From positions 5,266,501-5,330,500 of the forward strand of contig JAZGTH010000008.1 in assembly GCA_036877525.1 (NCBI GenBank): DNA of 64,000 bases, read 5' to 3'. The notes under the pieces were generated by a model. The model had not been told where the DNA came from. It saw only the letters and a program-made list of their open reading frames with translations, and made no database searches. Within the stretch, counting starts at the first letter, position 1. Each line of letters begins with the position of its first letter. This DNA is from Chromobotia macracanthus. Lineage: Eukaryota; Chordata; Actinopteri; Cypriniformes; Botiidae. This document shows, one piece after another, positions 50,901 to 61,016 of the stretch. The position numbers and the translations under genes are program-made.

Positions 50901-51019
50901 TAGATTACGAATCATGGCAACTACATTTATGTTAGGTGTTATTTTGTGCTGTTTGGTGCTATACAGTTATAGCCACTATAAGCTGTTATCATATGGAAAA
51001 CAATTCTCCTTTTTGTTTC

Positions 51020-51038
51020 ACAAACAAACAAACAAACA
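51020..51038. repeat. CAAA tetranucleotide repeat
   Basis: About five units of CAAA, next to a decayed element end. Confidence 0.85.
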
Positions 51039-51054
51039 AGTAAATACATTAAAA

Positions 51055-51127
51055 GGCATATGGGTCATTTGGACTGGCATAGGGTGAATAAATGATGATG
51101 AATGTTTATTTCTGGGGTGAACTGTTT
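51055..51127. mobile_element. Fragment of the AGTTCACCC-end DNA element
   Basis: GGACTGGCATAGGGTGAATA, then AATGATGATGAATGTTTATT and TCTGGGGTGAACTG. These correspond to the right end of the cyprinid element (GGAACGACATGAGGGTGAGT, AAATGATGACAGAATTTTCA, TTTTTGGGTGAACT). Only about 70 bases can be aligned by eye. Confidence 0.6.
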
Positions 51128-52476
51128 GGCTATTTCTGTTTTAACTTTGGTTCCTCAAAACAAGATTTTTTACTTAACAAAAGAATGGTTCCACTTTGGA
51201 GACCTTGTAAAAATTCTCCTCAGACTTTCATAAATGTGCTGTAATGAGTATTGGAGCTGACTTCCGTAGTTAATGATCCCCCAATTTCAAAGATCATTTG
51301 TCACCATTGCAAAGATAACTACTGTATTTTTAGATAGGGTGCATGTACCTTTCTCTCTTTCTCTTTATCTGTTTCACTTTTTTCTCCCGCACATGTGGAA
51401 ACTGTGCGATCTTGTGAGAAATAAGTGGCTGGAGAGAGGGCGTGCCTGGCACAAGAAACAGCCTCAAAATATTCAATATCAATATTTAATGGCTCTCGAT
51501 TTTGTGTCTCTGGTGTGTAGACACACTCTTGGATGGATATGTGTTGAAAACTGGATTTGAATGATCAATAAAGATACCATAAGACAGAGAAACACAGAGA
51601 AACAGAGAGCGAGTGTGAAGTCGTCTGTGGTTTTGCAGATACACAAGACCATGTAAAAGCCTTCTTGCTTTCAAAAAAGAGGAATTAGGCTTCACTCTCA
51701 CACAAACACTTATCTGATGAGCTTCAGGAACTTGACCCTGTCTCAGAAACTTCATGGTACAAACAGCAAGTATTGAAGAGCTTGGCTTGTCTTCATTATT
51801 TGTAAACTGTCTTCTTAGATTCCCCTCTGAGTGGTCTAACAGTTTGTCCTACCATGAGCATTCTAATTATACTGTGTTCTGGTAACCTTACAAGTAACCA
51901 TACAAATATCACAAATAAGCTTTTCTTTTCTATTTTGCTCCAATGTAAACAGAAAACCTTCATTTGTAATCTTCCACTTTAACGTATTCATAATAAGAGC
52001 TTTCTTCAATAGCTTTGGTCAAAGAGTTCATTTCAAAACATTTGACAGATTCATAAGAGGCAAAAATCAAGACCGTGTATTCAGCTTCCTGAACATTATT
52101 TGACTTCATCAAACTGATTAGAGCAAATTAAGTCTTTCCTGAGCCTAAAATGAGTAACTGGGCCTTGGCTAAGATTGAGAATTAAATTCTGCCTGTCCTC
52201 TTTGCCTAAATGATCTGCCCCACTTGCCTATAATTTTGTCATTTTGTAATCCAAATTACATGTCACTTCCAACACTGAGAAGATATGGAGATGTCAGGTG
52301 GGCTCAGACCATGATGGCTGACAGAGGGACTTCAGTACTCACGGTCTCCAATTTGATTGTAATGCAAAGAAATGTCAATGACTTCCAGTAAACAGCTCTA
52401 TTTCTCTCTCTCCAGCCCACCTCACCTCAGATGATTGACAGAGAGGTGGAATTAGAGTGCTTTGGAGAGATTGGTC

Positions 52477-52498
52477 TGTGTGTGTGTGTGTCTGTGTG
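52477..52498. repeat. TG simple repeat
   Basis: Seven TG units followed by TCTGTGTG. The nearby GGATGGGTGGGTAG continues the low-complexity run. Confidence 0.85.
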
Positions 52499-52589
52499 AG
52501 GGTAGGGTGGATGGGTGGGTAGCCCTTCAGTGTAACATTTGCATATGTGTGTGTGTTGAGTTCATGATGGTTATTTTAGCATCTGATCT

Positions 52590-52820
52590 AAGCACACTTC
52601 ACTGCACCAGTGGCCTGAAAGCAGCTTGTGAAGGCTCACGTCATCTGAGTTACTGGGCCGAATGCTACATGCCCCCTCCACCATGATTTATAGCCTCCAA
52701 TACAGTCAATAACAGCCTGGCCGGAGATGCAAAGCTGCCTGAGATTAGATTGCTCTGCTGTGGCCTGCACGCAGGGTTCTGTATTAAGAGGTGCCAGCAC
52801 CTCACCCTCTGCGCTGTGTT
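52590..52820. other. Candidate conserved noncoding element
   Basis: Complex, GC-richer sequence between AT-rich flanks, with GATTTATAGCCTCC, CCTGGCCGGAGATGC and GTGCCAGCACCTCACC. No coding frame with borders was seen. It could be an enhancer, judged on composition only. Confidence 0.25.
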
Positions 52821-54257
52821 TGTGTTTATGTGCGTTAAGACAGTTTAAGAATAACAGGAGTCAGTCTACTTCAGTCTGTAGGGACTGTGTGAACTAAAGT
52901 GCATTCTCACAAACTCTATTTACCACCATTGGTGAATGTTATTGAGCCTTAGAATATGATGCAGATGTTTCCCAACAAATAGCTGATTGTAGTTTCTGGA
53001 ATAATTGCAATGTAAACAACGCTCCCACCTGGACGTCTTCGCTTTAGGTCACATTTGAATTGAAATGTGTAATGACTCAAAATTAAGGTTTGCAGTGGAT
53101 TTATTGACACTTAATTTGACACACTTTTTTGGTTTTCATTTTTGGAATTTTTGTTGTTACAAACAATATTGCAGTTGTGTAAATATGATGTAATGTGTAA
53201 GACTTTGATGTGATATAGTTTAATTACATATTGTGTGTTAATATAAATGTCATAAAAATATCAAATAATATATTTAGTATAAAAATATAACATTTAGTAT
53301 AGGTTTCATAGGTTTCAAGTTGGTTTCATGTTGATATGGCTAAATATTGTGTATGCATTTAACTGGAGAACATGTAAACATCAGTTGGAACTGGAAAGAA
53401 ACCCAAACACAAAAAGAGAACCTTACTTAACCTAGTTGAGAAAAACACCATGTGCCACAGATGTTGGCTATAACCTCTCATGCTTATAGTAAATATATCG
53501 CATTACATTCACCTCAAAACATCAGTTCACATCCACAGAATTAATGATTGCAATGAACCCGTCATCCACACAAGGCATGTTTTACAGTGAACATGTCATT
53601 GTTATGGGTTTATGATGCTTGTGCTGAACAATCTACAATTCATTGTTGTAATGGTTCTATAATTGCTGTAATTCCTTATGTGAACTGCCATTTGGTGTAG
53701 TGACACAAGGTTCAGCTCTGACTGCTGCCATTACATATACAGAACACACGTGAGGTGGCAAATGAACCAGTTACTGATGATTTAATTTGTGGGGTCGCTG
53801 TGTTATGTGGTGTACACCACTGTGCAGCTCTCTCTTACTTATTGATGGTTAACGTGTTTAAGGGTATGTGCTTAAATACTTCATGAAAGTTTGTGAATGA
53901 TATGATGGGAAGCTAAGTTTTGAATCCACTTCCTGTGACTTCCAGGCTGCTGTTAGGGAATAATTTATTGTGCAGTTGTGATGACAGGTTTATCAAATTG
54001 CAATAGCCGTGTTTGTAGCTGTGAATCTTGGCTGTGAGGAGTTTCATTTCTGCTCTTGGAATAGAATTATGTGACTGAGTCTGGTTTAAAATAGTTTTTA
54101 CTGCATATCAGTAAACGGTGTGATATTACAGCGACAAAGCGTTAAAACTGTCCACTCTGCTTGTGTTACTGCTTTACAATCTGCCTGGATGGAAATAGAC
54201 ATGAAGAACTTACAATAACTTTCTTTTCAAACTGTTGTCTTTTTTTCCAGTATAAGA

Positions 54258-54385
54258 TGGTTTGCTGGTCTCCAAACCTAACACCATCTTGGTCATGATA
54301 GAAGACCAGCTAGACTTACCTTAAACTAGATAAGACCAGCACCAGCATAAGCATTACGCTAGCATTACTCTAGTTTAAGCAATAT
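54258..54385. repeat. Decayed ACCAGC-type fish repeat
   Basis: Repeated GCTGGTC/GACCAGC words on both orientations (TTTGCTGGTCTCC, AGAAGACCAGCTAG, TAAGACCAGCACCAGC) with ACCATCTTGG. This resembles the internally repetitive 'gctggt...accagc' elements I recall from fish genomes. Boundaries are uncertain. Confidence 0.5.
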
Positions 54386-54398
54386 TCTTATGAAGGGG

Positions 54399-54482
54399 TT
54401 CTCTCTCTTTCTCTCTGTCTCTCTTTCTCTAACTCACTTGCTCTCTTACCCTCTTTCTTACTCTTGCTTGCTTCCTCCCTCC
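54399..54482. repeat. Pyrimidine-rich CT tract
   Basis: Almost uninterrupted pyrimidines (CTCTCTCTTT, CTCTCTGTCT, then CTTCCTCCCTCC). Low complexity. Confidence 0.85.
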
Positions 54483-56355
54483 ATTTGTTGGTAGCTTAAT
54501 GTAGTGCACTACACTGTTGCTGCTATTTTATGTGGCACATTATACAGTATACATTTGGAATCATACTATAGTTCCATTTCATGTTAAGGTTCTCCTCAGT
54601 CTTTAATGCTGTCAGTATGTGTTATCATCACCAGCACTCTCTGTATGTGAACCCAACCCATGAAACCAGATCCCATCATCCCTCTGTCTGATTCCCCTGT
54701 TAATGCTGGGAGTTCATTACCCTGATCGCTCAGTGAGATGGGCGAGAGAGAAAGAGAGGTAGAAGGAGAAACACCCAGGGTAATGAACTTATTTTGTCAG
54801 CTTAGAGGCAGAAGTTTAAGTGCAATTTCACAGTTATGCCAAGAACAATTACTAAAAATGTCTACCAGCTCTAGCTGCTATGTTAAGAGTAGGTGGGGTT
54901 TTTTTCTGAAGCTGGTAAAGACTGTTGTTAAAAGCTACTTGCATTGTTATGATTTAGGTGCATTTTATTAGGCAGGATCTGCAATTAAGCTCAGCACAAC
55001 TTGCATGAATAAACCTTGTTATATCCTTCTAGGTACAATGGTGATTGGGGATGTGATTGGGCCATCCTTTGATGTAATATTGGAATATGATATAATTTCA
55101 TTTTTGAAATACATTTTTGTTACTGGAGCTGAACTTAAAATATCCTACTATTTTTAGTCTCAGACATGATCAGAATTCCTGAGTCAGAACACACAGAACA
55201 CAAAACCTTATGTTTTTCAAAATGGTTTATGGCCCCATGCCTTAAAAGAGTTTTGCAAAAATGTTTTAGTTCGTATAGTGAATATAACAGTTCACGACTA
55301 CATGCAGTATATGTATGGTTTCTGTTCAATTGCTGTTAATTCCCTGTTGTCTGCAGAACAAACCACTGAACAGTGAACTTCAACACATAATGTAATGTGT
55401 TGTATGTAAGTAAAATAAGTAATCTCACTGGAGTCTTGTTTGTTGTGTGCCTGGAACAGAACATTACATTTGTTCTTGAGTGTCTTGCAGATGGAGTAAT
55501 TGTAGCCCATTCATTTATGGGTCACACTGACCTTTAGTGAAGACAAAATCCATGCTTCTGTGTGTTTTAGGCTTCATCTCGGCTCACACAAGTATTATGA
55601 TCAGATTGTTTCTGGGAATTTCTGAGGTCACTCATCCACCCCACTTCCTTATTCATACTGTATATCACACATAAATTCATTACTTAAGAGCGATTGAAGA
55701 TGCGACAGACTTTCAAATGTAAAGAGCCTCTCTCTGTTTAAATGAAACTGGGAGAGCTTGTGTTGAGATTGCACACTAGAGCATGCAGGCAGCTAAGCAT
55801 AAAGAGTATGCTTGGTCCATCTAAAAACCAGAAATTATTCAAGATACCCTTCAGTGGTGGACGAATTGAACATAACTCACAGCAAGAGATCTGTAAAAGA
55901 TCTACTTGGTTTCCCCTTTAAAGCCAAAGCTGTTGTTTTTATTGGGAGGATGTACTCCGGCATGGTTCCTTGTCAGGCTGTGTGTTGATCTGGAATTATG
56001 CACTTGCTCGAAATGACAGATCATGTTTTGGTGCTCGAGGGGAAGAGTTTGCTTGGCTGTGTTTTGGGCATGTATTGGTCATTATTACGGGGAGAAAATC
56101 TCTTCTTTCATGTTGGCAAATTGATTTCTTTTCCCCTGCCCGTTCTGCTAAGCCTCAACCCTGGTGTGTCCTCTCCTCAGTAGGAAACCTCTGTTTGACA
56201 AACCAGCATAAACCTACATCAGCCTTACACCATCTGTGGGTATAATCCCTAAGCCTGTCATATTATTTAAGTGATGCCTTGGCTGTTGACAGCAGTCAAG
56301 TGTTTGAGACATGGGGCATTCTGGCCCATTTTTTTCTCACTACCTTTAACAAGCC

Positions 56356-56373
56356 GTCTGTCTGTCTGTCTGT
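56356..56373. repeat. TCTG tetranucleotide repeat
   Basis: Four to five GTCT units. Confidence 0.85.
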
Positions 56374-59309
56374 AGTGTTTGGAAGCTACTTTGAAACTGT
56401 ACTTATAACTCATAAGTTACTCATAATTTCAAGTCATTAATTTACAGTCAGCTACACTTTTGATAATGTACTTTAGTCCAGGATGTCATTGTATAAGTCA
56501 CCAATGTTACACTGCCCAAAAATGTGGTTAGGCATGTGACAGATCGTAACCTGAATCCATGAATCTGTTTAATTATGATTTAATTGTCCCCAATGTCATG
56601 CTAAACATTAGCATAATTCTAAAGGGACCATGACTTACACATGCAGCCCCACAGGAAGCTCTCATGTGCGTTAAGTGTAATAATTAGCACCTTAAATGTG
56701 TCTTTGTGCACAAGCCAATTTCTTCCAGAATATTTATAATTTACATGCTTACATTCACCATTATGTACCAAAGCAGAGCCATATGGAGACACATTATAAT
56801 CCACCTTGTGGAGCCATCAAAATGACAATATGGAAGTGATTTGCACATGGCAGGGATTAATACCCACAAGAGCACAGAGTCATCAATACAGAACGCAGTT
56901 TACCCACTTAATCGCAGACCCCTGGGTGAGAGGCAGCATATTGGAATCTCGAGGACAGCAATTACAATTAAAATTTCCTCTTCTAACTGGTTTGTCTTTA
57001 TTAGTGAGAATGGCTCGGCATTATGGTGACTACAGACCTATAGCATGTTGTTTGCTCTTTGCTTCAGCAATTCATCCAGCACCACAGAGACTTTTGAAGT
57101 TGGTCTTTTTTAAGGCTGCTAATGGGGGAGGTTAACCTAAATATCTTTTCTCTTTCCCACAACAGGAGCTGATTTTTTGTTGATCACCCCTGAGGGTTAT
57201 TTGGCTTTCTGGAGCAAAAGATTATCTTCTGACATTTTATCTTGTCAGGATGAAATGTAGAATATAACAAAAATTGCTCAAAATCAGATTGATGGTCATC
57301 GCTCTGCATTTCATTTGGTGTCAGTTCTACTTTAGATAGGTTTGCTATCCAGAATCAATTCCTCCCTCTACTGGCATGTGGAATTGGTTGAGAAAGGCAA
57401 TCAAATTACATGACTTGATTACAAATTAAAGTGTTCAAGAAATTGCAAACCTTTTAAAACTACAGTACAGCCAGAATAAATAAGCAACGAAATCTAATAA
57501 GGTTTTAGATTTAAAAAAGCAAAAAGGAATATGCCTTTGCCTGTATAATACTGTACACTACAGTACAAAACAATCTACTGAATCCTAACCTCTAACAAAC
57601 ATTTTGTCTAACAGTAATGTCTGCAAGTCTGTCATAAAAATTGTAAATTCCAATGGCTGCATCCCCCACGCAATGTTTTGGGTCAAGTCATTAGGGCATT
57701 ATGTATCATACTGCAATATGTAAACTTGTATAGATTTTCTTAAAATACAAATAAGTTTCATTATATTATGTCACAGTCTCTGGTTTTATAGCATTAATTT
57801 GCAAATAGTCCCTAAGTGGGGGAGGGAGTGGCACTGAAATAAACATTTTTTTTTATTTTGCTCTGACCAAACCTGATAATATATCTGCATGATTAATGCT
57901 TGCAATTTACTTGTTGTAACAAAATGTCTACTTCAGCAAATGTTCCCTCCAGGAAAGTTTAGATTGGATATTCTTAACAAGTTGAATGGATGTAAGACCA
58001 AATACTTGAACCAATTAAGAGAAACAGCCAAACGGTCTACAGGTAATACAGGTCTACAGCTCCATGAATCAGGCTTTTAAATTAATTTACAGCGTTATTT
58101 TTCCACACCAATATCCACCCATATGCATTCAAAAGATGCATTCAAAAGTCCATTATCCATGTCAGAGCACTTTTTGGAGTGGGCTTATAAAGAGTTTTAG
58201 ACAGCCAACCTGCAGATATAACTGTGGCACTGGACCAAGTTTTGAGTGGAAAAACCAGGATGAGTTAAACAAGTGTCTGAGGCAATTGCACGTGTTTTGG
58301 AGTCTCATGGGGATTTCCACCTGGATGTGCTCGGGCTATGGTGGATAGACTGATGAAAAATTCACAAGATGGAAAATGATGGAAAGATGGAAGCCAGAGA
58401 CCTGCTGGGGAGTGCTTGTAATAGCAGTTCTTCACTACTTGTTTCAACTGATTTGTTGTTTATCTTAAAGACAAACGTGGAAGAACAATGCCATATGTGT
58501 TAAAGACATTGCTTTCATCATCTTTAATATATTGCTTAATTAATTGGATTCAGACATATGGCCTGTGATGCACATGCTAGACTTGAAAGCTTTGCATTTT
58601 CAATTACCGACCTCTGTTTATGCATAACATCAATCTTATTCTTTCTCTTCAACAATTACTCCCTCCTCTATTCTGTGACATCTTTAGTGTTTGCAGGTGC
58701 ATAAGCAGAACTTTATAAATGTTTTGAGGCACATAAAATATTGAATTGAAAAAAAAATTGGTTTCATTTGATTTATAATAAATACAATTTATTAAATAGT
58801 TTAACAGCATCACATTTAATGATGAATATATCTAATTTGACTATATATTTCTTATTAAAACCTGGTCAGAACCACTGTGAAGCACACACACACAAACACA
58901 CAAATATGTATTATAGAGTATATTAGTGTTTGTAACACTGATATTTTATGCTTGTCGAGCTTAGATAATTAAATTCAGCCTACAAGATGCAAATAACTTT
59001 ACTGTTATTACTTCCATCAGGATTTTATTTCTACATAAATGTTCCATTAAGAGTTATTTTTCAGACAAAGCTTCTCCATCATTTACTAACAAATGACAGT
59101 CTGTTTATTGAATTGTGTTTGGTTATTGAACTGCGTCTGAGCTGCGTCTCAGGTTTCAAATAAATATGTGCGTGCACAGTATGTACAAATACCTGCAAAT
59201 GTGAATGTGATCATGTTGGTCGCACCCTGACTGGACTTCTAGAGCACAGTTCTAAACAGGTTTCATTGAAATCTTGAAAGTCAGCTTCTAGGAACCAATG
59301 CTAAGAAAA

Positions 59310-59540
59310 AGTCATCAGTCGCTCCCGATGGGCCTCTGTATGCCATGCGGTGGATGAGGGGATGATTCATGATTGACTAGCACGAGAGGAAAAGAGTTAT
59401 TTATCAAGCACTAGACGGAGAGCGCTGCCAGAATGCAAATGGACTGTTAATTGAGTGTTGGATGGCTTTGAGTAATGGGTGGAGATTTCCAGTCATCAGT
59501 GTAGCATCACCACAGAGGCGTGGAATGATTCAAGAAACAG
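59310..59540. other. Candidate conserved noncoding element
   Basis: Complex GC-richer block with CpG words (CAGTCGCTCCCGATGGGCC, GACGGAGAGCGCTGCC), an octamer-like ATGCAAAT (reads as AATGCAAATGG) and TTAATTGAGT. No exon-like borders were found. An enhancer role is inferred. Confidence 0.3.
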
Positions 59541-60865
59541 TTCAACATTGGTGAAAACGGTTCTACTGGTTGGCTTACAGTTAACTTGTATAAACCAAGA
59601 ACATTAATACTAATGATGCTTTATAAACCTGATAATACTTACCAATGTTCCAACCTGTATTTTTTTATTGTTGAACTCTACTTTTCTTTCATCTTTTGTC
59701 TAATTTCCTGTTCTGTATTGAGAAGTTGGGGTCAGGTGTTTTGTAATACCTCACCCTGCGGCATTTAATTATAACTAGCTCCTTTTGTATACAGTCACAG
59801 TTATTCTTTCTCGCACAAGAATGTCAGTTCTCCATTTTCATCTACATGATGAGGACACAAAGCTCTGAAAGCCGTTAGTCTTTAGGGATTTAAATGTGTA
59901 TGGCTTACACATTGGGCATTTATATTCAGAGAGAGGGAGAGAGGATGTAGGCGTACTTTGAACAGAACATGAAGTGTTGAGAACTATTGTATTTAAAAAT
60001 ACGAGATGAAGGTTGAACAGTTGTATATAAAGGTTGTATATAATGAGAATTTTTAAAAAATGGTGTAGTTTTTTGTTATTTGTATCTTTTATCTTTGTGT
60101 GTGTGTATGTGAGGTGGGGCTTTTAAATAATGACCTAATGTTTTTATTTTAGTTTTTTATTGGCACAATTTTAAAATGATTCTTGAAGATAAAAAACAGG
60201 CCTAGGCCTAGCACTGTAATACTCTGACAACTTGGTGTTCATCTATACAACACAAGTTTGTATTTAATCTCCTACCAATAATCTATAAATAATAAATCCC
60301 TAATCACTACCTCCACCCCATCCAACTAAAATTAATTTAAAGCATTAAGATTCTGGTGCTTTGCCAGTTTTACTCTAGTATGGGTTTTATTTTGAAAGTA
60401 TTGTTGCTTAATTCTACTATTGTCTTGCTTCCTCTCCTATTTGTGTCTAAGTGTTCTTTATTGTCATCCTTGTTAATTAATTGTGTATTTACAGTATATT
60501 CTTTGTGTTCTTTCTGCTTGTTTTCCAGTAGTGAATTGGTTTTCCTGTTCTTTTCTCATTCTTGAATTCTTGGTATTTGCTTCTACACCTTAACTCTCCT
60601 GAGCCTGTGCTACAGTCAGGCTCTCAGATGAAGCCTACTGTATATACTATCCCATTTTGTGCCGTTATTGTGGCATCGTTAGAAGTTAAAAAAAACTCTA
60701 TATGGTCAGCTCTTATTTTTTTCAGCAGGTTGGTGAAAAGCTTGTGTGGAAATTAAACAAGAAACCTGCTGATTCAGATGTCATTTATACAGTATGATTC
60801 TGATAACTCATGTTATTCTCATCTTTAATCTGATTTGAAACACGCTTTAATCTTTCTCCCATGCA

Positions 60866-61016
60866 TGAGAGTAAGTGGTGACTGAGGCTTACAATCTATG
60901 ACATCCTTCCTATAATCTGTTGTGTTTCAGGGACAAAAGTTATTTGTTGTTAGAATGACATGAGGGTGAGTAAATGACAAAATGTACATTTGTTTTAGTG
61001 TGCTATCTCTTCAAGG
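60866..61016. mobile_element. Half copy of the AGTTCACCC-end DNA element
   Basis: GAGTAAGTGGTGACTGAGGC, then TTGTGTTTCAGGGACAAAAG, then AGAATGACATGAGGGTGAGT, AAATGACAAAATGTACATTT and GCTATCTCTTCAAGG. These follow, in order, the right half of the common cyprinid element (GTGAATGGTGACTGAGGC, TTTGTGTTCCACAGAAG, GGAACGACATGAGGGTGAGT, AACTATCCCTTTAAGG). The left half is absent. Confidence 0.75.

Larger units (their letters stand above)
39943..51054. other. Gene-poor intergenic DNA with simple repeats
   Basis: No gene was recognised in about 11 kb. It contains TTTTACAG-rich words at 40696-40740, a TA/TG microsatellite at 43569-43619, a G tract at 45927-45946, an 11-base-arm hairpin at 46407-46433 and an island at 47525-47900. 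A moderately GC-rich, complex block at about 44440-44620 may be regulatory. None of the open frames, including 48815-49064 and 50821-51087, resembles a known protein. Confidence 0.5.
51128..54257. other. Gene-poor intergenic DNA
   Basis: No gene was recognised. It contains a TG-rich simple repeat at 52477-52498, a more complex block at 52590-52820, and a perfect 14-bp palindrome GTGGTGTACACCAC at 53807-53820. The open frame at 51273-51560 has no recognisable domain. Confidence 0.5.
54483..60865. other. Gene-poor intergenic DNA
   Basis: No gene was recognised. Small repeats are a TCTG tetranucleotide run at 56356-56373 and a 13-base tandem pair (ATGCATTCAAAAG twice, 58123-58148). A plus-strand open frame of 109 codons at 56806-57135 has no known domain. 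The same stretch is complex and could be a conserved noncoding element. A second such block lies at 59310-59540. Confidence 0.5.
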
